The notes: a model not told the origin generated them from the sequence alone. A DNA stretch of 64,000 nucleotides from Streptomyces kurssanovii (GCF_014649695.1 NZ_BMTN01000020.1:91705-155704), one strand, 5' to 3'. Positions 9,156-17,975 are shown, numbered from the stretch's first letter. Program-made: numbers and translations.

Positions 9156-10439
9156 GTGAGTCAGCAGGCAGCGAGCAGCCCCGGCGGCGCGACCCGGCCG
9201 CCCCACGGCTGGGTCCATGCGCTCGCCGCGGTACTCGCCGGCCTCGTCGTCATGGCCGTCACGGCGACCCTGGGTCTGTGGGCGGCGGGCGCGGCGGACC
9301 TGCCCGACGGCGGCTTCCTGCCCGTCGTCGCGGCCGTCGTCGTGATGGCGGCGGGCGGCACCGTGGAGGTCGCCGGGGACGCCGGGGTGATCGCGGAGAC
9401 AAAGGCCGGACTCACGGCCCTGCCCCTCTCCGTGTCACTGGCCGGAGCGCTCACCGTGGCGGCCGGCTTCCTGCGGCCGCTGCGTCACAGGGCCGTCGCC
9501 TCCGCCGGCGAACTGGTGGGCTGGGCGGCCCGGCTGGCCTTCCTGTGGCTGCTCGCCCTCATCGGCCTCGGCGCGCTCGCCCGCCACACCTTCACCATCC
9601 CGGTCGAGGATCCCACCGGCGGATTCCTCGAGGAGTTCCTGGACCTCACCCCCCGCGTGGGGTTCCGCACCGATGTCCCGCTCACCCTGCTGTTCGGTCT
9701 GCTGTGGCTGGCAGGCGTCCTGGCCCTCGCGGTGGTCGTCTCGCGCGGCAGCCCGCTCCCCGCCCGGCTGCTGCGTTTCCAGGAGTCGGTGCGGCCCGCC
9801 GCGTACGCCATGGTCGCCCTGCTGCTCACCTACGTGGCGGTCGGCGTGGTCATCGCCGTCGTCGTGGCCCTGACCCGGGACAGCACCGCCGACACCTTCG
9901 CCGTGATCTTCCTCGGGCTGCCCAACCTCGTCTGGCTGGCCTTCACCCTCGGCCTCGGGGCCTCCTGGGAGGGCAGGGTCGAGGGCCCCTTCGGCCTGCC
10001 GATGCCGAAGCTGCTCGACGAGGTGCTGCGCACCGGTGACATGTCGACACTCGACCTTGCGGCGCTCGTCGAACGCGACGGGCGTGCCTGGTGGCTGCTG
10101 GTGGCCGCCGCGGTGCTCGTGCCGGCGGCGGCCTTCCTGATGGCCGTCCGTTCGCCGGCCGGAACCCGGCTCTGGCAGCACGCCGTCCACATGGCCGTCG
10201 CCCTCGTGCTGACCGTGCTCACCGTCTGTCTGCTCGTCAGGCTCTACGCGCACTACGGCCTCTCCCTGCTCGGCATCGGCGACCTCGGCGGGGACCTCGC
10301 CGGCGAGGTGGCGCTGCGTCCGAACCTCTGGCCCGCCCTCCCTCTCGCGGCCGCCTGGGGACTGGTCACCGGAGTGATCGGCGGGCTTCTGGCGTCGCGT
10401 GTCCACCGGCGCGGCCAGGCCGACGCCCCACGTCACTGA
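9156..10439 (+). CDS. Streptophobe-family polytopic membrane protein
   Basis: A 427-aa very hydrophobic protein starting at GTG 9156. About ten membrane helices can be drawn, with short charged loops; the longest soluble loops are around residues 140-170 and 265-310 (the latter with LPMPKLLDEVLRTGDMSTL). The composition and pattern match the streptophobe family, known almost only from streptomycetes and without an assigned function. It diverges from the DUF6777 gene, sharing an about 160-base region with a short AT-rich stretch (9025-9075) that could hold promoters. It converges with, and overlaps by a few bases, the kinase gene. Confidence 0.75.
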   Translation: MSQQAASSPGGATRPPHGWVHALAAVLAGLVVMAVTATLGLWAAGAADLPDGGFLPVVAAVVVMAAGGTVEVAGDAGVIAETKAGLTALPLSVSLAGALTVAAGFLRPLRHRAVASAGELVGWAARLAFLWLLALIGLGALARHTFTIPVEDPTGGFLEEFLDLTPRVGFRTDVPLTLLFGLLWLAGVLALAVVVSRGSPLPARLLRFQESVRPAAYAMVALLLTYVAVGVVIAVVVALTRDSTADTFAVIFLGLPNLVWLAFTLGLGASWEGRVEGPFGLPMPKLLDEVLRTGDMSTLDLAALVERDGRAWWLLVAAAVLVPAAAFLMAVRSPAGTRLWQHAVHMAVALVLTVLTVCLLVRLYAHYGLSLLGIGDLGGDLAGEVALRPNLWPALPLAAAWGLVTGVIGGLLASRVHRRGQADAPRH

Positions 10440-11458
10440 CGACCGGGCCCGGCCAGGCCGGGGAAGACGGGCAGCGCCCACCGCGGCGGATCAGGCGGGG
10501 GTGTGGTCCCGTGCGGCGGGAGCGTGCCGTGCCCGGCCACCGCGGTCGCCGGACGTCTGCCCTCGCCTGGTCCCGTGTACGCCGCGGCCGTCTCCGCACG
10601 CAGGGCCGCCACGAACTCGCCGCACGAGTCGTAGCGGTCGTCCGGACTTTTCGCGAGCGCGCGGGCCATCACGTCGTCGACGGCTTCGGGGAGATCGGGC
10701 CGCTCCCCGGTCAGCGGCGGCGCCGGATCGAACTGGTGCGCCCACAGCAGGGCCATGTCGTCGTCACGCTTGAACGGCGGGCCGCCGGCGAGCGTCTCGA
10801 ACACGACGCAGCCGAGGCTGTAGACGTCGCACCGCCCGTCGACCGGCCGGCCGGAGATCTGCTCCGGAGCCACGTAGTCGAGTGTGCCGACGAACTGCCC
10901 GACGGTGGTGAAGCCGGTCAGCGACAGGGACTTCTTCGTCAGACCGAAGTCGGTCAGATAGACATGCTCAGGGTGGTCGCTGTCCGTGCCCTCGGCGACC
11001 AGGATGTTGCCCGGTTTGACGTCCCTGTGCACCAGGTCGTGGGCGTGCGCCGCGTCCAGGGCGGACGCCACCTGCGCTGCGATACGGCCCGCGGCGACGG
11101 CGGGCAGGGGGCCCATACGGTCGAGCAGTACCCGCAGGTCCTGTCCGGCGACGTAGCGCATGGCGATGTAGAGGAGACCGTCCGTCTCGCCCGCCTCGAA
11201 GACCGGCACGATGTGCGGATGGTCGATCGACGCGGCGACGCGTGACTCGTGGGTGAACCGTTTGCGGAACGTGTCGTTGCGGGCCAGTTCGGGAGCGAGC
11301 AGCTTCAGGGCGACGGTGCGGTCGAGGCGCAGGTCCCGCGCGCGGTAGACCACCGCCATGCCGCCCCGGCCGATCTCGCGCTCCACCAGATAGCTGGCCA
11401 CCTCCTTGCCGACCAGCTCGGACGGCCTGCCGCCGGGCATCCCGGGAAGCGGCGGCAT
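10433..11458 (-). CDS. Soluble Ser/Thr protein kinase (PknB-like catalytic domain, no membrane helix)
   Basis: A 341-aa Hanks-type kinase: glycine loop IGRGGMAVVY, catalytic Lys52, HRDVKPGN (Asp146), DFG 170-172, an activation loop rich in Ser/Thr, and APE 197-199. After the kinase domain (about 20-290) only a Pro/Gly-rich tail follows, with no membrane helix or PASTA repeats, so it is cytoplasmic. Its ATG overlaps the TGA of the upstream repeat-tail protein (ATGA), so the two are probably translationally coupled. Together with the two-FHA ABC transporter one gene further up it makes a likely kinase-substrate-reader module. In mycobacteria a comparable FHA-ABC exporter (Rv1747) is a kinase target; transferring that to this locus is inference. 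Confidence 0.92.
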   Translation of the reverse strand: MPPLPGMPGGRPSELVGKEVASYLVEREIGRGGMAVVYRARDLRLDRTVALKLLAPELARNDTFRKRFTHESRVAASIDHPHIVPVFEAGETDGLLYIAMRYVAGQDLRVLLDRMGPLPAVAAGRIAAQVASALDAAHAHDLVHRDVKPGNILVAEGTDSDHPEHVYLTDFGLTKKSLSLTGFTTVGQFVGTLDYVAPEQISGRPVDGRCDVYSLGCVVFETLAGGPPFKRDDDMALLWAHQFDPAPPLTGERPDLPEAVDDVMARALAKSPDDRYDSCGEFVAALRAETAAAYTGPGEGRRPATAVAGHGTLPPHGTTPPPDPPRWALPVFPGLAGPGRQ

Positions 11459-12273
11459 CAGCGCTCACCACCGCGGGCGGACGGCCCTTCGGGGTGGTCG
11501 ACGACGCGGGTGGCGTCGGGGGCTTCGGGCTGGTCGACGACCTGGGTGGCCTCCGGGGCTTCGGGGTGGTCGACGACGTGGGTGGCGTCTGCGGCCTCTG
11601 GATGGTCGACGGCCTGGGTGGCCTCCGGGGCTTCCGGGTGGTCGACGACGCGGGTGGCCTCCGGGCCGGGCGTCCCCGTCGCGACCATCCGCGTCGGCTC
11701 CGGCGGGGCCGGGCCCGACGCGGACGGTCCGGAACCGCCGCCCGCGTTCGTGTTCGCGCCGGTGTCCAGGGGCGCCTCCGCGGGCGACGCCGGGCCCGAC
11801 GAGGCCGCGAACGTGCTCAGCCGGAGTCCGTCGCAGTAGACCCACCGCTCGTGTTCCGCGTCGTACAGCCACACCGCCTCGCCGTCCACCACCAGGCCCG
11901 CCCGCAGTCCCCTGGTACGTCCGCGGAAGGTCTCGCCGTCGGACAGCCCGTCCGCCAGGTCGTCGGCGGCGCGCCGGTAGCGGGCCAGCGTCTCGGCGGT
12001 CCGGGCCAGCAGCGGCCGCGGGTCCGCGGTCCGGGCCGGGGGCCGGCCCGCGGCCGGCGGCTCCTGCGGCACGGCGACCAGCACACGTCCGTCGACCCAC
12101 GCGGACCAGCCGTTCGCGCACACGATCTGCCCCCAGTCACCGCGCCGCTCGGCCAGCTGGACCGGCAGCAGCGGGTCGAGCGGTGTCGTGGGCCGGGACA
12201 CGTCCGGCGCCTCCCACGCGGGCATGCCCCACGGCGGCACGACATGCGTGGCGCGGAACTCCGAGGCGGCCAT
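11458..12273 (-). CDS. Unknown protein with five 12-residue Thr-containing C-terminal repeats
   Basis: A 271-aa protein of unrecognised family. The N-terminal about 160 residues look globular (segments GDWGQIVCANGWSAWVDGRVLVAVP and GEAVWLYDAEHERWVYCDG suggest SH3-like or WW-like strands). A Pro/Gly/Ala linker leads to a tail of five near-identical units of the type ATxVVDHPEAPE (about residues 200-262), ending ARGGER. Each unit offers one Thr preceded by Glu-Ala or Asp-Ala and followed by Val at +2 and +3. It sits between a Ser/Thr kinase (stop and start overlap) and a transporter with two FHA domains, so the tail is a good candidate for multi-site phosphorylation and FHA docking. That role is inferred from context. 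Confidence 0.75.
   Translation of the reverse strand: MAASEFRATHVVPPWGMPAWEAPDVSRPTTPLDPLLPVQLAERRGDWGQIVCANGWSAWVDGRVLVAVPQEPPAAGRPPARTADPRPLLARTAETLARYRRAADDLADGLSDGETFRGRTRGLRAGLVVDGEAVWLYDAEHERWVYCDGLRLSTFAASSGPASPAEAPLDTGANTNAGGGSGPSASGPAPPEPTRMVATGTPGPEATRVVDHPEAPEATQAVDHPEAADATHVVDHPEAPEATQVVDQPEAPDATRVVDHPEGPSARGGER
11490..11675. repeat. 36-bp tandem repeat, five units, in frame
   Basis: The core GGTCGAC recurs at 11496, 11532, 11568, 11604 and 11640, an exact 36-bp period. The period is a multiple of three and encodes the 12-residue tail repeats of the overlapping minus-strand gene. Units differ at a few positions, mostly in codons flanking the repeated VVDHPEA. Confidence 0.92.
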
Positions 12274-12285
12274 GGCGGACCCGGC

Positions 12286-14694
12286 CTACTTCCGCATCAC
12301 GGCGGGCTCGTGCCGCCGCAGCAGGCGGGCGACCAGGCAGCCGAAGAGCACCGACAGCACCAGCAGCATCCCCATGTCGAGGAGCCACACCCCCGCCGAG
12401 TGCTCGAAGAGCGGATCGGCCGTCAACTCGCCGGGGACGATGCGGCCGAGACCGATCGTTCCCGCCATCGCGCCGAGGGCCCAGCGGGACGGGACCAGCC
12501 ACGCCAGCTGCTCGATCACCGCCACGCCGTCCAGCTTCAGCAGCGCGCCGCAGAAGACGACCTGCACGATCGCGAGGAGCACCAGCAGCGGCATGGTGAC
12601 CTCCTCCTTGCGCACCAGGGCGGAGATCAGCAGGCCCAGCATCATCGCGGTGAACGACAGCAGCGCGACGGCCAGGGCGATCTCCGGCAGAGGCGGCAGC
12701 AGCACGCCCTCGCCGCCGGGCGCGCCGAGGTCGACCCCGGCCAGGGCGACGAGGGTCAGCACGACCGCCTGGAGCACAGTGATCGCCCCGAGGACCACCA
12801 CCTTGGACATCAGATACGCGGACCTGGACAGGCCGACGGCCCGTTCCCGCTGGTAGATCGGCCGTTCCTTGACCAGCTCACGCACCGCGTTCGCCGCACC
12901 CGTCAGCACGGCTCCGACGGACAGGATCAGGAGGGCGTTCAGCGCCGTCTCCCGGTCGAGCCGGCTGCCGGCCAGCGCGCGGGCCATCGCACCCATGACG
13001 AACGGCAGCGCGATCATGATGACGAGGAACGTGCGGTCCGCGCTCAGCGCGGCCGTGTACCGCCGCACCAGGGTCCGCAGCTGCGCACTCCAGCTCTGTG
13101 TCTTGGGCGGCGGCGGTACGGGCCCCGGAGCCGGACCGGCGGGCAGGCGCGGCTGGGCGGTGGCGCCGACGATGTACTGGGCGTGGAAGCGGGATTCGCG
13201 GTACATCTCCGCCCAGTCCCTGCCCCGGTCGCTCTCGAAGGCCTCGAACGCCTCGGGCCATTCGGTGAAGCCGAAGAAGCCGAGGGCCTGCCCCGGTGGC
13301 CCGTAATAGGCGATCCTGCCGCCGGGCGCGAGGACGAGCAGCCGGTCGCAGACGTCCAGGCTGAGCACGCTGTGGGTCACCACGACGACCGTGCGCCCGT
13401 CGTCGGCCAGGCCGCGGAGCATGTGCATCACGGAGCGGTCCATGCCCGGATCGAGCCCGGACGTCGGCTCGTCGAGGAAGAGCAGGGAGGGTTTGGTCAG
13501 CAGCTCGAGTGCCACGCTGACACGCTTGCGCTGGCCGCCGGAGAGCGAGTGGATCGGCTGGCCGGCCCGCTGCTCGAGCCCGAGCTCCCGGATCACCTCC
13601 GCCACCCGGGCCTCCCGTTCAGACCGTTCGGTGTCCTGGGGGAAGCGCAGTTCGGCGGCGTAGGAGAGGGCGCGGCGGACGGTCAGCTGGGCGTGCAGGA
13701 TGTCGTCCTGCGGCACGAGTCCGATGCGCCGGCGCAGCTCCGCGTAGTCGTGGTAGAGGTCGCGTCCGTCGTACAGGACGGTGCCCCGCTGCGCGGGGCG
13801 CAGTCCGGTGAGGGCGTTCAGCAGCGTGGACTTTCCCGCGCCGCTCGGCCCGACCACGGCGAGCAGGCACTTCTCGCCGACCGGGAAGGAGACATGGTCC
13901 AGGAGGGTCTTGCGGCCCCCGTCCACGGAAACCGTCAGGTCCTGGACGTCGAGCGAGACCTCGCCGGTGTCGACGAATTCCTGGAGTTCGTCGCCGACAA
14001 GCACGAACGCGGAGTGCCCCACGCCGACGATGTCGCCGCCCCGCACCGGGGCGCGGTCGACGGGCACGCCGTTGAGGTAGGTGCCGTTGTGGCTGCCGAG
14101 GTCGACGATCTCGTACGTGCCGTCGGGCCGTGTGCGCAGTTCCGCGTGCCGGCGGGAGACCACCAGGTCGTCGACCACGAGCTCGTTGTCGGGCGACCTG
14201 CCGATGCGAACGGTGCGGGCGGGCAGCGGCCGCACACTGGTCGGCCTGTGGAAGGTCCCGGTCGCGGCCGGGACCGACACCGCCGGCGGCGGTCCTGGTT
14301 CCGCGGCCGGTGGTGCGACGGCCGGTGGCCGGGCGTCCGAAGGCTCGACAGGAGCTGGTGCGCCGCCCGGTGGTGCCGGGTCGGCGAGGACGGCCCGTGG
14401 GCCGTCGGCGGCGCTCCCGAAGCGGATGACACTGCCGGGGCCGACTTCCCGCTGGTGGATTCGACGGCCCTCGGTGTACGTGCCGTTGGTGCTGTTCGCG
14501 TCGGCCACCGTCCAGTGGCCGTCGTCGGCCCGTAGCACGGCGTGGTGCCAGGAGACGCGCGGGTCGTCGATGACGATGTCGCTCAGGGGATCACGCCCGA
14601 CGTGGTACGCCCGGGTCGGATCCATCACCGTGGAGCCGGTGTCGGTCTCCATGACGAGTGCGGGCGCAGTCGGCGGGCCAGGCCGCTCTGCCAT
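12286..14694 (-). CDS. ABC transporter with two N-terminal FHA domains (ABCG-like half-transporter)
   Basis: An 802-aa fusion protein. FHA1 (about 10-100) and FHA2 (about 150-240) both keep the family hallmarks (GRDPLSDIVIDDPRVSWHHA; GRSPDN, SRRHAEL, SHNGTYLNG). The ATPase domain follows: Walker A GPSGAGKST at 282-290, Q-loop, LSGGQ at 384-388, Walker B LLFLDEP at 404-410 and a His switch. The C-terminal about 260 residues form an ABC-2 type permease with six helices. The domain order matches mycobacterial Rv1747-type exporters, where FHA domains read phosphothreonines made by an adjacent Ser/Thr kinase. A kinase and a repeated-Thr protein lie directly downstream on the same strand, so all three are probably one regulated export unit. 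The substrate is unknown. Confidence 0.93.
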   Translation of the reverse strand: MAERPGPPTAPALVMETDTGSTVMDPTRAYHVGRDPLSDIVIDDPRVSWHHAVLRADDGHWTVADANSTNGTYTEGRRIHQREVGPGSVIRFGSAADGPRAVLADPAPPGGAPAPVEPSDARPPAVAPPAAEPGPPPAVSVPAATGTFHRPTSVRPLPARTVRIGRSPDNELVVDDLVVSRRHAELRTRPDGTYEIVDLGSHNGTYLNGVPVDRAPVRGGDIVGVGHSAFVLVGDELQEFVDTGEVSLDVQDLTVSVDGGRKTLLDHVSFPVGEKCLLAVVGPSGAGKSTLLNALTGLRPAQRGTVLYDGRDLYHDYAELRRRIGLVPQDDILHAQLTVRRALSYAAELRFPQDTERSEREARVAEVIRELGLEQRAGQPIHSLSGGQRKRVSVALELLTKPSLLFLDEPTSGLDPGMDRSVMHMLRGLADDGRTVVVVTHSVLSLDVCDRLLVLAPGGRIAYYGPPGQALGFFGFTEWPEAFEAFESDRGRDWAEMYRESRFHAQYIVGATAQPRLPAGPAPGPVPPPPKTQSWSAQLRTLVRRYTAALSADRTFLVIMIALPFVMGAMARALAGSRLDRETALNALLILSVGAVLTGAANAVRELVKERPIYQRERAVGLSRSAYLMSKVVVLGAITVLQAVVLTLVALAGVDLGAPGGEGVLLPPLPEIALAVALLSFTAMMLGLLISALVRKEEVTMPLLVLLAIVQVVFCGALLKLDGVAVIEQLAWLVPSRWALGAMAGTIGLGRIVPGELTADPLFEHSAGVWLLDMGMLLVLSVLFGCLVARLLRRHEPAVMRK

Positions 14695-14920
14695 GTTCGA
14701 ATTCTAGCGATGTGCACGGTTCTGCGCCCTGCGGCCGCTTTCAGGGGCCGGTGGAGCCGTCGCCGGGAGTTCCGGTCTCCCAACGGGCCGTGGGTGTCGC
14801 GTGTTGCGGTGAACGGGTGGCCGGTGCACTCTGATGGTTACCCAGAAGCGACAAAGGCTCACTCTTCGTACTCGGGGGCCGCATACGAATGACGGGCCGT
14901 CGCGGTGAGGAGCCACGGTC

Positions 14921-15433
14921 ATGAACGTTCCGGTTGCCTGCCAGTACAGAATCGAAGTGCCGGCTTCCCCAGAGCGCATTCCTCAGATCCGGCGCATTCT
15001 CGCAGCGCATCTGAAGTACTGGGGCCTCGACGCCCATGTCATGCCGGTCTGCAGCGCCGTCGACGAACTCGTCGGCAATGTGGTCCAGCATGTCGAGGGC
15101 GACAAGACATGTGTGGTGGAGTTGCGTTGGGCCGGTCGCCATCTCAACACGTCCGTCTCCGACCGGGACAGCACCCTTCCGCGGTTGCGCACGTCGTCCC
15201 CCACCAAGGGCGGACTCGCCAGGGTGGCGATGCTCAGCGACAGCTGGGGAACCTGTGCCACCGAGCACGGCAAAGTGATCTGGTTCAGCCGGCGCGTCAA
15301 GGAGCCGCAGCGCGTCCTGTCCGGTCCGCAGGCGCCCCAGCCGCCGGTCCGGGAGTTCCGGCCGCTGCCGCTGGAGGCGGTGCCCGCCGAAACGTTCGAG
15401 GCACGCTCTCTCGCCGTGTCCGCGGGGCGGTGA
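14921..15433 (+). CDS. HATPase-domain ATP-binding protein (anti-sigma factor / RsbW-like)
   Basis: A 170-aa protein whose first about 130 residues fit the HATPase_c_2 family of Streptomyces anti-sigma regulators: the N-box region AVDELVGNVVQHV, a DRDS segment and a lid/G2-like segment GGLARVAMLSDSWG, ending in VIWFSRRV. The C-terminal about 35 residues are Pro-rich and variable. Members bind and inhibit sigma factors or act with anti-anti-sigma partners, but many streptomycete paralogues have no known target. No partner gene lies beside it. It is divergent from the FHA-ABC gene with 226 bases between. Confidence 0.82.
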   Translation: MNVPVACQYRIEVPASPERIPQIRRILAAHLKYWGLDAHVMPVCSAVDELVGNVVQHVEGDKTCVVELRWAGRHLNTSVSDRDSTLPRLRTSSPTKGGLARVAMLSDSWGTCATEHGKVIWFSRRVKEPQRVLSGPQAPQPPVREFRPLPLEAVPAETFEARSLAVSAGR

Positions 15434-15836
15434 CACGCGGATGCTCCGTACTGATCGGACGCCGTCGGACGCCGCCGGGTGTCCGGCTCGGCCGAGCAGC
15501 CGGAGACCGCCGGTGCCGTGCGAACGGTCCGTGTGCGTGCCGGACCTGTCCCGCGCGGTGCCTCACGGCCATGGGCCTTGCCCGTGAAGGCCGCCCTGCC
15601 CATGAAGGCAGGGGGCCCGGCGTCCCGGACGTCTTCCGACCGCGGGCCGTCCCCGGCCGTCTCTGACGGCGGGGCGCGCAGGCCGCGGGTCCGGACTCCG
15701 CAGGGACTTCGAGGTCCTTGAAGCAGCAGGCCGTCCTCGAGCGGCCGATGGTGCCGGGCACGCGACCCGTTCTCCGGCACGGGAGCCGCTGTGCCGGCGG
15801 GCCGTCCTCGGACCCCGCGCCGGTGCACCGGGCAAG
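15434..15836. other. Intergenic stretch, no supported gene
   Basis: About 400 bases after the HATPase gene. Open frames here have poor third-position GC bias and low-complexity Arg/Pro translations. I see no gene or RNA; the only structure is the strong hairpin at its right end. Confidence 0.6.
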
Positions 15837-15872
15837 GGCCCCCGCCCGGGTATCCGTACCCGGGCGGGGGCC
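15837..15872. terminator. Perfect 16-bp hairpin terminator
   Basis: Arms 15837-15852 and 15857-15872 are perfectly complementary around the tetraloop TCCG. It lies eight bases past the stop of the small minus-strand gene and is its probable terminator; it may also stop readthrough from the left. Confidence 0.8.
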
Positions 15873-15880
15873 GTCGCCGT

Positions 15881-16114
15881 TCACGCGGCCCTCCTGCCCT
15901 CCCGTTCCGCGGGATGCAGCGTCGCGAGCAGCCGGAAGAAGTCCGCCTCGTTGCCCGCGAGGCCGACCGCGCGCAGGGCGTCGTCGGCCTCCGCCATCGG
16001 GACCGTCAGCAGCGGGACCGCGAGCGGTGCCTGCTGCGGGTCGGCGAGCACGGCCCTGGTGGTCTGAAGCAGGCGCACGTACGCCTGCGCGGCGGCGATC
16101 TCGGAATCGTTCAT
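15881..16114 (-). CDS. Small conserved-type hypothetical protein (77 aa)
   Basis: The start at 16114 is preceded by a strong AAGGAGGGG site; the longer frame to 16150 would put this site inside the gene. The product is acidic and helical (MNDSEIAAAQAYVRLLQTTRAVLADPQ...), with no signal peptide, membrane helix or cysteine. I do not recognise a family. It lies between two strong hairpins, so it looks like a single-gene transcript. Confidence 0.65.
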   Translation of the reverse strand: MNDSEIAAAQAYVRLLQTTRAVLADPQQAPLAVPLLTVPMAEADDALRAVGLAGNEADFFRLLATLHPAEREGRRAA

Positions 16115-16179
16115 CTCGCGGTTCCCCTCCTTGAGGTGTCGGACCGTCAAGCATCCACCGAGGCACTGACAACGACGGA

Positions 16180-16216
16180 GGCCGGCGGTCCGCCCAGGGG
16201 TGGCGGACCGCCGGCC
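16180..16216. terminator. Perfect 15-bp hairpin terminator after the protease gene
   Basis: Arms 16180-16194 and 16202-16216 with a 7-base loop, 22 bases after the stop of the minus-strand streptogrisin-like gene. Confidence 0.8.
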
Positions 16217-16237
16217 GAAGGCCGTGGGGGGAAGACC

Positions 16238-17155
16238 CTAGAAGACGCTCACGCCGTACGCGCTCAGCGCCTCGGTGACGGGCTGGAAGAACGTGGTGCC
16301 GCCAGAGGAGCAGTTGCCGCTGCCGCCGGAGGTCAGGCCGAGGGCCGTGCTGCCGGCGAACATGGCGCCGCCGCTGTCGCCGGGCTCGGCGCAGACGGTG
16401 GTCTGGATCATGCCGTAGACGACGTCGCCGTTACCGTAGTTGACGGTCGCGTTGAGGCCGGTGACCCGGCCGCTGCGCAGACCGGTGGTGCTGCCGCTGC
16501 GCTGGACGGTCTGGCCGACGTAGGCGTTGCCGGCGCCGGTGATGTCGCGGTAGCTGCCGTTGTAGAGGTAGACCCGGCCGTCCGCCGCCGAGGCGTTGGA
16601 GTGGCGGATGATGCCGTAGTCGTTGTTCGGGAAGCTGGAACCGGCGCGCGTGCCGAGCACCGTGGTGTTGGCGGAGTTGGTGTACCAGGTGGAGCCGATG
16701 TTGGTGCAGTGACCGGCCGTCAGGGCGTAGTAGGTACTGCCGCTGCGGACGTTGAAGCCGAGGGAGCAGCGCCCGCCGCCCGCGTAGATGGCCTGGCCGC
16801 CCGCGATGAGCTTGCTGAAGGTGCCGGGGGTGCGCTTGATCTCGATGACGCCGGCGCGCTCGCCCGCCGCCTTCTTGATCTCGGCGATCTCGGCGGCGGA
16901 GACGGTGGAGTCCGCCGTGACGACGACCTTGCCGGTTTCCTTGTCGGTGTACCAGGCGGTGCCGGGCACGTCGGCGCCGAGTACCGCGTCGTCGGCCTGG
17001 GCGAGCTGGGCCGTGGTGGCCCGCGCGGAGTCGGCCGGGTCGGCCAGCGCGGACGGGGCCGCAAGCGCGGAGGCGGCCACGAGGGCGGCGGCGACGGCGG
17101 TCAGCCGTGCGGCTCTCGAGACGCCGGTGAGGGGGGCGAAGCGCTTGATCTTCAC
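16238..17155 (-). CDS. Streptogrisin A/B-like secreted serine protease (S1, alpha-lytic type)
   Basis: A 305-aa preproenzyme closely resembling streptogrisins A and B. It has a signal peptide (to about residue 39), a short pro-region acting as intramolecular chaperone in the family, and a mature chain that should begin at Ile117 (IAGGQAIY after TFSKL). The catalytic triad is His149 (TAGHC), Asp179 (NNDYGI) and Ser261 (GDSGG); cysteines 130/150 and 255/282 match the two conserved disulphides. The residue after GDSGG is Ala-Met instead of the usual Pro-Leu. The GTG start has GGAGGA five bases upstream. The gene is monocistronic by its flanking hairpin. Expected role: extracellular protein breakdown late in growth. 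Confidence 0.92.
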   Translation of the reverse strand: MKIKRFAPLTGVSRAARLTAVAAALVAASALAAPSALADPADSARATTAQLAQADDAVLGADVPGTAWYTDKETGKVVVTADSTVSAAEIAEIKKAAGERAGVIEIKRTPGTFSKLIAGGQAIYAGGGRCSLGFNVRSGSTYYALTAGHCTNIGSTWYTNSANTTVLGTRAGSSFPNNDYGIIRHSNASAADGRVYLYNGSYRDITGAGNAYVGQTVQRSGSTTGLRSGRVTGLNATVNYGNGDVVYGMIQTTVCAEPGDSGGAMFAGSTALGLTSGGSGNCSSGGTTFFQPVTEALSAYGVSVF

Positions 17156-17437
17156 TACATCCTCCGGTGGGGGATTCCGGGGCCCGCTGGGTGGGCGGGC
17201 CCGTCCAACGCCGGCTGCCGGACCGTGACGGAACGTTGAACGTCATGGTCCTGACAACCGCCGCGGAAGGAATCCTCCGGCTCACGGCTGTGGCGCGGCA
17301 AGATCGCCTTTCGGCCGCTCTACGCGCGTCCGCCCGTCGCGCCCGCGACGGCGGCCCCGTCGGCGCCCGGCCGTGCCGCCCGCCCCGTCGTCGGGCGGCC
17401 CGGGCGGGCGGGACCGCGGTGCCGCGTCCGGCGGCAG

Positions 17438-17460
17438 AGCAAATGCTGCGAACATTTGCT
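17438..17460. promoter_or_regulatory. Operator-like inverted repeat (8-bp arms)
   Basis: AGCAAATG and CATTTGCT are separated by 7 bases, in a locally AT-richer spot about 280 bases upstream of the protease start. The geometry fits a dimeric repressor site; the regulator is unknown. Confidence 0.4.
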
Positions 17461-17623
17461 GACCGGCCGTCAGGAGTGGAGGCGTCCGTCCGGAGCGGCC
17501 GCGAGGTGCCGGGAGCGCTCCCGCGTGACAAGCGGAATGGTGCACGCCATTTTGGCTGCTCAGTGTCGCTGGGGCGTGATCGGCGGGTGACGTGCTCCCG
17601 GCGCCCGCGGCCCGGTCTTGCTC

Positions 17624-17661
17624 ACTGCAACGTTTCAGTCCGGCCGTGGAAGCGTTGCAGT
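17624..17661. promoter_or_regulatory. Inverted repeat ACTGCAACG / CGTTGCAGT
   Basis: Two perfect 9-bp arms (17624-17632, 17653-17661), 21 bases centre to centre apart from their spacer, that is two turns of helix. This could be a two-site operator or a stem. No adjacent gene start is an obvious target. Confidence 0.35.
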
Positions 17662-17727
17662 GGCTCCCGCACATCGCGGCCGCCCGCGCGCCCCGCATCC
17701 GGAGCGGTCGCGCAGCGCCCATCGGCA

Positions 17728-17765
17728 CGCGCCGGCCCGCCGTCCCGGGACGGCGGGCCGGCGCG
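17728..17765. terminator. 38-bp perfect palindrome, probable terminator for the MFS gene
   Basis: Each arm is 19 bp with no loop in the DNA (centre between 17746 and 17747). It lies about 210 bases beyond the MFS stop on the minus strand. It is very GC-rich and would form an extremely stable RNA hairpin. It could instead be a protein-binding site or a cruciform. Confidence 0.5.
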
Positions 17766-17975
17766 GGAGCGGCGGAGGTGAGAGGCCGTCACTCCTTTAT
17801 GCCTCAATCACTCCTGTTCGCCCAGCGCCCTTGGGTGTCCGGATCCGACCGTCGCTGTGGACCCCGGGTACGCGTGGCTGCTGGTGCGGTGGATTGCACG
17901 GCGGAGGCGCCCGCCGCGATCGCGCACCGGGCGGGACGGAGACGGCGGTCGCCCCTCGTGCTCTTCGCCCGGGTG

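Larger units (their letters stand above)
17156..17975. other. 820-base intergenic region between protease and MFS genes
   Basis: No convincing coding frame. It holds the protease promoter region and several symmetric elements annotated separately: two operator-like inverted repeats (17438-17460, 17624-17661) and a 38-bp perfect palindrome (17728-17765). Confidence 0.6.

Noticed and set aside
14131-14429. Small plus-strand Arg-rich frames inside the FHA-ABC gene
   Set aside because: They are overlaps of a well supported gene and have no ribosome site.
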